Shown: one piece after another, positions 1 through 5,879 of the stretch
Layout of the letters: each line of letters begins with the position of its first letter
Position numbering within the stretch: position 1 is the stretch's first letter
NCBI GenBank assembly: GCA_011048585.1
Contig: DSDS01000016.1
Coordinates: 1-9,399, forward strand
DNA: 9,399 bases
Direction of reading: 5' to 3'
Origin: Desulfurivibrio alkaliphilus
GTDB taxonomy: Bacteria > Desulfobacterota > Desulfobulbia > Desulfobulbales > Desulfurivibrionaceae
The notes under the pieces: model-generated
What the model saw: only the letters and a program-made list of their open reading frames with translations
Told to the model about the DNA's origin: nothing
The model's database searches: none
Made by a program: the position numbers and the translations under genes

Positions 1-1
1 C

Positions 2-1003
2 CCCGGCGGGGGAGGGGAAGGGGGGGCTACCCCCCCCTCGTTTTTGGGCCGGTTGCGGGAGCGGTTGGGCCGCACCCGGGAAAGTCTGGTTCAGCGGATA
101 GATGAGCTTTTCCTGGGCAAGAAGGTGATCGATGCTGCCCTCTTCGATGAACTGGAAGAGATCCTCATCACCGCCGACCTGGGGGCCGCCACCACCGCCG
201 AACTGTTGGACCAGGCCCGGGCCCGGGTCAAACGTGATGCCCTCAGCGACCCCCAGGCCCTGCGGGAGGTTCTGCACCAGCTGATGCTGGACCTCCTGGT
301 GCGGGTTGATCGTCCCGCCGAGCTGGTCATGCCCGCCACTGGCCCCTTCGTGATCATGGTGCTGGGAGTCAACGGGGTGGGGAAGACCACCACCATCGGC
401 AAGCTGGCCTGGAAATTTAAGCAGGCCGGGCAAAAGGTGCTGCTGGTGGCGGCCGACACCTTCCGGGCCGCGGCCATCGAGCAGTTGCAGATCTGGGGTA
501 AACGGGTGGACGCCGAGGTGGTGGCCCAGCAGCAGGGGGCCGATCCCTCCTCGGTTATTTATGACGCTTTCGATTACGCCCGGCCCCGCGATTTCGATGT
601 GATTATTGTCGATACCGCCGGCCGCCTGCACACCAAGGTCAATCTTATGGAGGAGCTGCGCAAGATCAAGCGGGTGATGAACAAAAAGATCCCCGGCGCT
701 CCCCATGAGGTTTTGCTGGTGATCGACGCCACCACCGGTCAGAACGGTATCTCCCAGGCCCGGCTTTTCCACGAGGCGGTGGATGTTTCCGGCCTGGCTC
801 TAACCAAGCTGGACGGCACTGCCCGGGGGGGTATTGTGGTCAATATCTGCCGCGAGTTTAACATTCCCATCCGCTTTATCGGAATCGGTGAACAGATGGA
901 TGATTTGCGCGATTTCGAACCTCGGGAATTTGTCCGCGCCCTCTTCAACCGGGCCGGAACGGAACGTGATTCCGCCGCGACCGTCGTCGCCACCGCGCCG
1001 TGA
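2..1003 (+). CDS. ftsY: Signal recognition particle receptor FtsY (5' partial)
   Basis: SRP receptor GTPase that docks ribosome-nascent-chain/SRP complexes at the inner membrane for co-translational insertion. Counting residues from the TTG at 44, the NG domain shows the N helix bundle (about 1-90), P-loop GVNGVGKTTT (109-118), DTFRAAA (138-144), DTAGRLHTK (190-198), TKLDGTARGG (254-263) and the closing GIGEQMDDLRDFEP segment (280-293). All GTPase motifs look intact. The frame stays open leftwards to base 2 and reads a Gly/Pro-rich linker running directly into the SFLGRLRERLG helix typical of FtsY. So the TTG at 44 is not the true start, and the acidic or membrane-binding N-terminal A region lies outside the window. 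The TGA stop overlaps the GTG start of the downstream J-protein gene. Identification is very secure; only the start is missing. Confidence 0.97.
   Translation, partial: PGGGGEGGATPPSFLGRLRERLGRTRESLVQRIDELFLGKKVIDAALFDELEEILITADLGAATTAELLDQARARVKRDALSDPQALREVLHQLMLDLLVRVDRPAELVMPATGPFVIMVLGVNGVGKTTTIGKLAWKFKQAGQKVLLVAADTFRAAAIEQLQIWGKRVDAEVVAQQQGADPSSVIYDAFDYARPRDFDVIIVDTAGRLHTKVNLMEELRKIKRVMNKKIPGAPHEVLLVIDATTGQNGISQARLFHEAVDVSGLALTKLDGTARGGIVVNICREFNIPIRFIGIGEQMDDLRDFEPREFVRALFNRAGTERDSAATVVATAP
20..37 (+). repeat. Poly-G/poly-C hairpin in the ftsY linker
   Basis: Seven G (20-26), CTA, then eight C (30-37) form a self-complementary hairpin within the in-frame Gly/Pro-rich linker of ftsY. 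Such runs are prone to slippage and to sequencing error; no frameshift is evident here because the frame runs correctly into the FtsY N domain. Confidence 0.6.
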
Positions 1004-1860
1004 TTATCTATCAGCGTCATGGCGGGGGGGCGACCCCTCCGGGTCCGGGCTGCGGCGGCTGCCTGTTGCTGCTGGTTATCACCCTGCTGCTCCTGGGGGG
1101 AGCCCCCCTCCTGGTCAACTTCTTTGGCATCCTGCTGCTGGCCCTGCTGCTGCTGGTTCTGGGCATTGTCAGCGCCTTCTGGGGGTTCTCCTGGTACGTG
1201 CGGCGCCAGATCAGGCGTTACGAGCAATCCCAGAGCGAGACCCACAATATTTTCGTCCACCTGTTGATCCATATTCTGGTCCGGATCGCCCAGTTGGACG
1301 GTACCGTCACCCGGGCGGAAACGGCGGCGATCAGCGACTTCTTCCGGGTGCATCTGGGTTACGGCCACCAGCAGCTGTTGTGGGTCAAGGAGTTGATCCG
1401 GCAGGCGATGGCCTCTCCCCTGACCCTGGACGATCTGCTCACCGATTTTCGCCGCCGTTTTGGTTACGAGCCCCGGATGATCCTCTTGGAGCTGATCTAC
1501 CGGGTGATTTTCGTCAACGAGCAGGTCAGTGAGCAGGAGCTGGCCATCCTGCAGCGGATTGCCGATTTTCTCGAGATCACTCCTCACGATCATCAGGCGA
1601 TCCGGGCCAAGTATCAGGCCCGGGCCTGGGGGGTGGAGAGCGAGGTCGGGAAGGAGACCCGCTACTATCACGTCCTGGGTTTGGCCCCCGGGGCGAACTT
1701 TGCCCGGATCAAGGCGGCCTATCGCGAGCTCAGCAAGCAGTACCACCCCGACAAGGTTAACCACCTGGGTGAAGAGTTCCGCCGGGTGGCGGAAGAGAAG
1801 ATGAAAGAGGTTAACGAAGCCTACCAGTACCTCAAGAAAAAGTTTCCGGGGGCCGGTTGA
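1000..1860 (+). CDS. djlA: DjlA-like membrane co-chaperone with TerB-like and C-terminal J domains
   Basis: A 286-aa membrane-anchored Hsp40-type protein. Residues 20-66 form a very hydrophobic Leu-rich stretch (one or two membrane segments) followed by the positive RRQIRR patch, so the rest is probably cytoplasmic. Residues about 80-205 are an all-helical acidic TerB/DjlA-like domain (AQLDGTVTRAE and FVNEQVSEQE repeats). Residues about 221-282 are a J domain (YYHVLGLAPGANFARIKAAY) with the essential HPD triad at 249-251. Such J domains stimulate DnaK ATPase; domain order and length match DjlA (about 270 aa in E. coli). The GTG start shares GTGA with the ftsY stop and has no Shine-Dalgarno of its own, so translation is probably coupled to ftsY. 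The 3' end overlaps a converging small gene by 29 bp. The family is secure; orthology to E. coli djlA is likely but not proven. Confidence 0.88.
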   Translation: MIIYQRHGGGATPPGPGCGGCLLLLVITLLLLGGAPLLVNFFGILLLALLLLVLGIVSAFWGFSWYVRRQIRRYEQSQSETHNIFVHLLIHILVRIAQLDGTVTRAETAAISDFFRVHLGYGHQQLLWVKELIRQAMASPLTLDDLLTDFRRRFGYEPRMILLELIYRVIFVNEQVSEQELAILQRIADFLEITPHDHQAIRAKYQARAWGVESEVGKETRYYHVLGLAPGANFARIKAAYRELSKQYHPDKVNHLGEEFRRVAEEKMKEVNEAYQYLKKKFPGAG

Positions 1861-2041
1861 CCCGGAAGTTGCGGTCCAGGAAATCGCACTCCGCCGGGGA
1901 GAGGTCAAAACGGACTTCGGCCTCGCGGAGCAGCACGCAACGATCCTTTTCCGGGTTGTTGTCCGACAGACATTCGGCCACCCAGGCGATGGCCCGGCGT
2001 ACTTTTTCTCCCGGTGGCTGCAGATTGCTTTTCTCGCTCAT
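1832..2041 (-). CDS. Conserved-looking 69-aa protein of unknown function, coupled to glgB
   Basis: I do not recognise a named family. The protein is small, hydrophilic and probably helical: a basic segment (EKVRRAIAWVAECL, 11-24), an acidic linker, then LLREAEVRFDLSPAECDFL (38-56), which looks like a second two-helix unit. Three Cys (24, 35, 52) are scattered without a metal-binding spacing. No signal peptide or membrane segment is visible. It is supported as a real gene by a strong ribosome binding site (GGGAGGAG, 2047-2054) five bases from the ATG and lying in the last codons of glgB, by a 2-nt gap to the glgB stop, and by protein-like composition. It should be co-transcribed with glgB and translated by coupling. 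I have an impression of similar short proteins in deltaproteobacterial genomes, but this is from memory. A link to glycogen metabolism is only positional inference. Confidence 0.75.
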   Translation of the reverse strand: MSEKSNLQPPGEKVRRAIAWVAECLSDNNPEKDRCVLLREAEVRFDLSPAECDFLDRNFRVNRPPETFS

Positions 2042-2043
2042 GT

Positions 2044-4263
2044 TTACTCCTCCCGTTTAAAAATCACCCCGCCCAGAGGCGGCACGCTGATCCGGATATG
2101 GCAGGGGGCTTGGCCGAAGGGTTCGGCGATGGCTTCCCTGGCCTCGGGGTTGATGATCCCGCTGCCGCCGGCCTCCACGGTATCCGAGGAGAAGACCTCC
2201 CGGTAGCGGCCCGGCTGCGGAACCCCCAGCCGGTAGTTGTGGTGGACCTGGGGGGTGAAGTTGAAGAGACAGACCACAAAGTCATCCCGGTTTTCGGCAA
2301 AGCGGGCAAAGCTGATGATACTGTGGTCCACATCGTTGAAATCCAGCCATTGAAAACCGGCATGGTCGAAGTCATTCTGCCACAGGGCCGGATGTTGCCG
2401 GTAGAAGAGATTCAGGGCCCGCACGAACTGTTGCAGTTGATAGTGTTTCTTCTCCTGTTCCAGCAGATGCCAGTCCAGGCTGACCTTGCAGTACCACTCC
2501 GAAATCTGGCCAAACTCACTTCCCATAAAGAGCAGTTTTTTGCCGGGATGGGTCCAGAAGAACAGCAAGAGCAACCGCAGGTTGGCAAATCGCTGCCACT
2601 GATCTCCGGGCATTTTCTGAAGCAACGATCGCTTGCCGTGCACCACCTCGTCATGGGAGAAGGGGAGGATAAAATTCTCGGAGAAGGCGTAAAGGAGCGA
2701 AAAGGTCAGTGAGCTGTGATGATACTTGCGGAAGAGGGGATCGGTACTGAAATACTCCAGGGTGTCGTTCATCCAGCCCATATTCCACTTGTAGCCGAAG
2801 CCCAGCCCCCCCGCCGCCGCCGGCTTGGAGACCCCGAAAAAGCTGGTGGACTCCTCGGCGATCATCATGATGTCCGGGTGCTGGTCATAAACGATGGTGT
2901 TGAGATGCTTTAAAAACTCGATGGCCTCGATATTCTCCCGGCCGCCGTACTCGTTGGGCACCCACTCTCCCTCCTTGCGAGCGTAGTCCAGGTAAAGCAT
3001 CGAAGCTACTGCGTCCACCCGCAGGCCGTCGATATGAAAGCGATCGAACCAGAACAGGGCGTTGGCCAGCAGGAAGTTGGCCACCTCCTTGCGACCGTAG
3101 TTGAAGACCAGGGTGCCCCACTCCTGGTGGGTGCCCTTGCGGGGATCCTCATGCTCGTAGAGAGCGGTGCCGTCAAAACGGGCCAGGCCGTGGCCGTCGG
3201 TGGGGAAGTGGGATGGTACCCAGTCCAGGATTACCCCGATCCCGTGACGATGGCACCGATCGACCAGGTAGGCGAAGTCGTCGGGGGTGCCGAAGCGGCT
3301 GGTCACCGAGTAAAAGCCGATCACCTGGTAGCCCCAGGACTCATCCAGGGGATGCTCCATCACCGGCATGAACTCCACGTGGGTGAACCCCATTTCCAGC
3401 AGGTAGGGGATCAGGGCGTCGGCGATCTCCCGGTAGCTCAGGAAGCGGGAGGGATCGGCGGAGTCGCGCCGCCAGGAACCCAGGTGCATCTCATAGATGG
3501 AGAGCGGCTGCTGGTAGGTGGATTGCCGGCGCCGGGCCGCCATCCACTCCTGGTCGTTCCATTGTAACTGACCGATATCGTGGACCACTGAAGCGGTTTT
3601 GGGCCGGACCTCGCTGAAAAACTGGAAGGGGTCGACTTTTTCCAGGATGGTGCCGTCTTGGCTGCGCAGTTCAAACTTGTAAGGCTCCCCCGGGCCGACC
3701 CCGGGCAGAAACAGTTCCCATATCCCGGAGCCGCCGAGCACCCGCATCTGATGGACGCGCCCGTCCCAATAGTTGAAGTTGCCGATGACACTGACCCGGC
3801 GAGCGTTGGGGGCCCAGACCCGGAAGATGGTGCCGGCAACCCCGTCGACGGTGACGGGATGCGCCCCCAGTTTTTCATAAAGGCGGTAGTGGGTACCGTT
3901 ATTGAAAAGGTAGCGGTCGTATTCGCTCAGTTGCGGCCAGAACCGGTAGGGGTCGTGGAAGCGGTGTTCGCTACCGTCGTGATAGCGGGCCTCGAAGCGG
4001 TAGGGGAAAAAATGGCGGCAGCCGGGCAGGACCAGCTCAAACAGGCCCTCCTCCCTGATCTTGAGAAGTTCCCGCCGCTCCTGCTCCCCCTCGCCGCTGA
4101 GCAGGTAAACCGCCACCGCCGTTGGCTGATGGCAGCGAATCACCGCTCCCGCGGGTTCGGCCGGATCACTTGACTCCAGGAGGTGGAAGCCCAGTACCAG
4201 AAAGGGGTCGTGGTGGTCGGAGTTGATAACGCGATCGATATCCTGAAGCAGGGAGCCTGTCAT
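2044..4263 (-). CDS. glgB: 1,4-alpha-glucan branching enzyme GlgB (GH13)
   Basis: Cytoplasmic enzyme that cuts alpha-1,4 glucan chains and re-attaches them as alpha-1,6 branches in glycogen. From the ATG at 4263 it has 739 aa, close to the usual 730. Order: N-terminal N1 module (about 1-100), CBM48 module (about 135-235, TIFRVWAPNARRVSVIGNFN), GH13 barrel (about 245-610) and C-terminal beta domain. Active-site landmarks are intact: DWVPSHF (347-353), nucleophile Asp417 in GLRVDAV, acid/base Glu470 in IAEEST, and Asp538 in FSHDEVVHGK. I prefer the 4263 start because MTGSLLQDIDRVINSDHHDPF matches the family N-terminus and a promoter lies at 4344-4373. The ATG at 4377 would add 38 unlike residues and would sit upstream of that promoter's expected transcript start. 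The Shine-Dalgarno before 4263 is weak. glgB is the first gene of a two-gene unit with the 69-aa gene. No glgA, glgC or glgP is seen in the window. Confidence 0.96.
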   Translation of the reverse strand: MTGSLLQDIDRVINSDHHDPFLVLGFHLLESSDPAEPAGAVIRCHQPTAVAVYLLSGEGEQERRELLKIREEGLFELVLPGCRHFFPYRFEARYHDGSEHRFHDPYRFWPQLSEYDRYLFNNGTHYRLYEKLGAHPVTVDGVAGTIFRVWAPNARRVSVIGNFNYWDGRVHQMRVLGGSGIWELFLPGVGPGEPYKFELRSQDGTILEKVDPFQFFSEVRPKTASVVHDIGQLQWNDQEWMAARRRQSTYQQPLSIYEMHLGSWRRDSADPSRFLSYREIADALIPYLLEMGFTHVEFMPVMEHPLDESWGYQVIGFYSVTSRFGTPDDFAYLVDRCHRHGIGVILDWVPSHFPTDGHGLARFDGTALYEHEDPRKGTHQEWGTLVFNYGRKEVANFLLANALFWFDRFHIDGLRVDAVASMLYLDYARKEGEWVPNEYGGRENIEAIEFLKHLNTIVYDQHPDIMMIAEESTSFFGVSKPAAAGGLGFGYKWNMGWMNDTLEYFSTDPLFRKYHHSSLTFSLLYAFSENFILPFSHDEVVHGKRSLLQKMPGDQWQRFANLRLLLLFFWTHPGKKLLFMGSEFGQISEWYCKVSLDWHLLEQEKKHYQLQQFVRALNLFYRQHPALWQNDFDHAGFQWLDFNDVDHSIISFARFAENRDDFVVCLFNFTPQVHHNYRLGVPQPGRYREVFSSDTVEAGGSGIINPEAREAIAEPFGQAPCHIRISVPPLGGVIFKREE
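2047..2054 (-). promoter_or_regulatory. Ribosome binding site of the 69-aa gene, inside the glgB end
   Basis: On the minus strand GGGAGGAG precedes the ATG at 2041 by five bases and overlaps the last sense codons of glgB just before its TAA stop. It fixes the start of the small gene and implies that ribosomes finishing glgB feed directly onto it. Confidence 0.75.
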
Positions 4264-4339
4264 TTTTGTCAGCCTGAGGTTAGGGTTGGGGGCGGGCGAG
4301 GAGCGAGGGAATAATCCCGTGTCGCCCCGTTGCCGGTCC

Positions 4340-4357
4340 ACCTGTTGTAGCACAGGT
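4340..4357. repeat. Operator-like inverted repeat over the glgB -10
   Basis: Perfect 6-bp arms ACCTGT and ACAGGT with a 6-nt centre, covering the predicted glgB -10 element. The plus-strand core CCTGTTG-N4-ACAGG (4341-4356) recurs at 5828-5843 upstream of the porin. The symmetry is directly visible; a role as a repressor site is inference. Confidence 0.4.
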
Positions 4358-4373
4358 TGAAAGGGACTGACAA
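4344..4373 (-). promoter_or_regulatory. Predicted sigma70-type promoter of glgB
   Basis: Minus strand: -35 TTGTCA (4368-4373, 5/6 match), 18-nt spacer, extended -10 TGC followed by TACAAC (4344-4349). Predicted transcript start is near 4337, giving a leader of about 74 nt to the ATG at 4263. An inverted repeat, ACCTGT-N6-ACAGGT (4340-4357), straddles the -10 and could be an operator. Prediction by eye only. Confidence 0.5.
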
Positions 4374-4389
4374 GCATTGATAACTCGCC

Positions 4390-4419
4390 TTGACGGAAGC
4401 TGAGGTGCGGTGCTACAGT
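4390..4419 (+). promoter_or_regulatory. Predicted sigma70-type promoter of yqgE
   Basis: Plus strand: -35 TTGACG (4390-4395, 5/6), 18-nt spacer, extended -10 TGC followed by TACAGT (4414-4419, 4/6). Predicted start near 4426 leaves a leader of about 60 nt to the GTG at 4486. The TTG at 4390 that opens a longer reading frame is this -35 box, which argues against it being a start codon. The -35 box is 16 bp from the divergent glgB -35 box. Confidence 0.5.
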
Positions 4420-4485
4420 GAGCGAGATTTATTGCTTCCGGCACCGTGCGGGATTGCTGACTTTTGCTCACTGGGTTCTTTGACC

Positions 4486-5037
4486 GTGGAAAATTTGCAA
4501 GGCCACTTTCTCATCGCAACTCCCCAGATGTCCGATCCCCGTTTTCGGGAGTCGGTGGTCTACCTTTGTGTTCATAACCACGAGGGGGCCATGGGGTTGG
4601 TGATTAATCAGCCGGTCAAGGATGTGCGGCTGGAGGATATTTTTATCAATGCCGGAATTCCGCTGCCGAATCGGCCCCTGGGACGGGTTTATCTGGGCGG
4701 CCCGGTGGAGACCGGCAGTGTCTTCGTTCTCTACTCCGCGGAGTACAAAATCGTTAACCAACTGGCGGTCAGCCCTTCGGTTTCGCTATCCCGTGACCCG
4801 CAGATGTTTTACGACCTCTCCGCCGGTCTGGGGCCCCGCTCCTGCCTGGTGGCCCTGGGTTACGCCGGTTGGGGGCCGGGCCAGCTTGAGGCCGAGTTGA
4901 GCGTCGATGGCTGGCTGGTGCTGCCCGCTCTCGACGAGATAATCTTTCATACCTCGGATCATCAGAAATGGCGCCAGGCCGCCCGGGCCCACGGGGTCGA
5001 AATCGGGTTGTATGGCGGCGTGGTCGGTTCCGCCTAA
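4486..5037 (+). CDS. yqgE: YqgE/AlgH family protein (UPF0301)
   Basis: A soluble single-domain protein of the YqgE/AlgH family, about 183 aa here, matching the usual 185-190. The biochemical role of the family is unresolved; AlgH has been linked to alginate and virulence regulation in Pseudomonas. Landmarks: NLQGHFLIATPQMSDPRFRESVVYL at the N-terminus, EGAMGLVINQP, the GGPV turn, and the C-terminal GYAGWGPGQLEAEL block, all characteristic. The start is taken as GTG 4486, which places NLQGHF where E. coli YqgE has NLQHHF. TTG 4480 would add two residues; the TTG at 4390 adds 32 unlike residues and overlaps the promoter. No convincing Shine-Dalgarno is seen at either downstream start. Its stop TAA merges into the AAAGGAGGAG ribosome binding site of the following BCCT relic, so the two were probably one transcript. 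Confidence 0.93.
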   Translation: MENLQGHFLIATPQMSDPRFRESVVYLCVHNHEGAMGLVINQPVKDVRLEDIFINAGIPLPNRPLGRVYLGGPVETGSVFVLYSAEYKIVNQLAVSPSVSLSRDPQMFYDLSAGLGPRSCLVALGYAGWGPGQLEAELSVDGWLVLPALDEIIFHTSDHQKWRQAARAHGVEIGLYGGVVGSA

Positions 5038-5045
5038 AGGAGGAG
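5038..5045 (+). promoter_or_regulatory. Strong ribosome binding site of the BCCT relic
   Basis: AGGAGGAG follows the yqgE stop immediately and sits 3-5 bases before GTG 5049. The next codons read REKKGV, like the native N-terminus of BetT-type transporters, so this is probably the original initiation site of the now deleted transporter gene rather than a chance site. Confidence 0.6.
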
Positions 5046-5048
5046 TTT

Positions 5049-5846
5049 GTGAGGGAAAAGAAGGGGGTGGCCGGGCCCACCGTCTTTCTGCTCCAGACCC
5101 TGGTGCAGAACACCGGCATGTACATCTCCTCCCTGTTTGAGATTACTTTCAACCTTTACGCCTACGACCCCACCGACTGGATCGGGGGCTGGACCCTTTT
5201 CTACTGGGGTTGGTGGATCGCCTGGGCCCCCTTTCTCGGGATGTTCATCGCGCGGGTTTCCAAGGGGCGGAGTATCCGTGAGTTTGTGGTCGGGGTTCTG
5301 CTGGTTCCGGTGGGATTCACCTTCATGTGGATGACCTTTTTCGGTGACACCGCCCTGCATATGATCATGATTCAGGGGATCGGGGCTCTGGCCGAGGCGG
5401 TGGTGGAGGGACTTGTGGCGGCGGCCCTGCTGCTGGCCGGGGGGTTGGCGGCCCTGCAGACCGCCACCATAGCCAGTGCCCTGCCGTTTACCCTGGTGAT
5501 GATTTTGATGTGCTGGGGGTTGTTGCGGGCTCTGCGGATCGAAGGGGTGAAAAGGGTCAGCTTGCGTGAGGCCCGAGTCATGCCGCGGGGACCCCATGCC
5601 GCCCTCAACTGGCGGCAACGGTTGCGGGTTCTGGTCGGTGCGGCCCAGGCCCTATGAGCCCCCGACCTTGGTGATGCGTGATACCCGCTCCGATCGGGTT
5701 GAAGCCCTCAAGATTACCGTGCCGAGGTTCATCTGCGGGAAGGGGGTCAGGATTACGACATCATGGGTTGGAGTAGGGATTACGTGATCAGCGATGTGCT
5801 GGAGCAATATGAGCGCCACATCCATTTCCTGTTGAGCAACAGGTAA
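5049..5846 (+). pseudogene. Relic of a BetT-type BCCT choline/glycine betaine transporter
   Basis: BCCT proteins are 12-helix importers of compatible solutes; BetT types add a long cytoplasmic C-terminal domain and reach about 650-680 aa. Only 266 codons remain. From GTG 5049: REKKGV resembles a native BetT start, then the frame jumps to GPTVFLLQTLVQNTGMY, about 300 residues further into the family. The hallmark FYWGWWIAWAPFLGMFIARVSKGR (51-74) is intact. At about 5400, GALAEAV runs straight into VEGLVAAALLLAGG, skipping about 75 residues including the TSADS helix. At about 5636, RLRVLV jumps to VRPRPYEPP in another frame (about 75 residues lost); the upstream frame stops at TGA 5655. One base is missing near 5713, after which EVHLREGGQDYDIMGWSRDYV and LEQYERHIHF lead to TAA 5844. 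The tail is a close match to the E. coli BetT C-terminus as I recall it. Block sizes are estimates from memory of the family. A functional transporter is excluded; an assembly fault is possible. Confidence 0.88.
5828..5843. repeat. 16-bp near-palindrome upstream of the porin
   Basis: CCTGTTG-AG-CAACAGG: two perfect 7-bp arms around a 2-nt centre, in the last codons of the BCCT relic and 36 bp before the porin ATG. It matches 12 of 16 positions of the glgB-promoter repeat (4341-4356). It is not followed by a T-run, so it is not a typical terminator. An operator role is conjecture. Confidence 0.35.
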
Positions 5847-5865
5847 AAATAATAATTCGATTGTG

Positions 5866-5873
5866 AAAGGAGG
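5866..5873 (+). promoter_or_regulatory. Ribosome binding site fixing the porin start
   Basis: AAAGGAGG ends six bases before ATG 5880, ideal spacing, whereas the in-frame TTG at 5874 directly abuts it. This selects ATG 5880. The AT-rich stretch just upstream (5844-5858) contains AATAAT hexamers resembling a -10, but I see no good -35 partner. Confidence 0.7.
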
Positions 5874-5879
5874 TTGTTT

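Noticed and set aside
739..1908. Long minus-strand reading frame (389 codons) opposite ftsY and djlA
   Set aside because: Gln/Pro/Arg-rich low-complexity translation opposite two recognised genes; a typical shadow in GC-rich DNA with no supporting ribosome binding site or family resemblance.
2014..2712. Plus-strand frame of 232 codons opposite glgB (also 3034-3567 and 3658-4173)
   Set aside because: All lie fully antisense to an intact GlgB with conserved catalytic motifs; composition mirrors the glgB codons.
4264..4377. 38-residue N-terminal extension of GlgB from ATG 4377
   Set aside because: The extension does not look like GlgB and its ATG lies upstream of the predicted promoter -10; the family N-terminus begins at ATG 4263.
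4390..4485. 32-residue N-terminal extension of YqgE from TTG 4390
   Set aside because: The TTG is part of a -35 box and the residues are unlike YqgE; the family begins at the NLQGHF segment.
4968..5048. Upstream extension of the BCCT frame to 4968
   Set aside because: It overlaps the end of yqgE in another frame, reads Arg-rich and non-BCCT, and a proper ribosome binding site precedes GTG 5049.
5034..5618. Minus-strand frame of 194 codons opposite the BCCT relic
   Set aside because: Gln/His/Pro-rich shadow; the plus strand carries recognisable BCCT sequence throughout.
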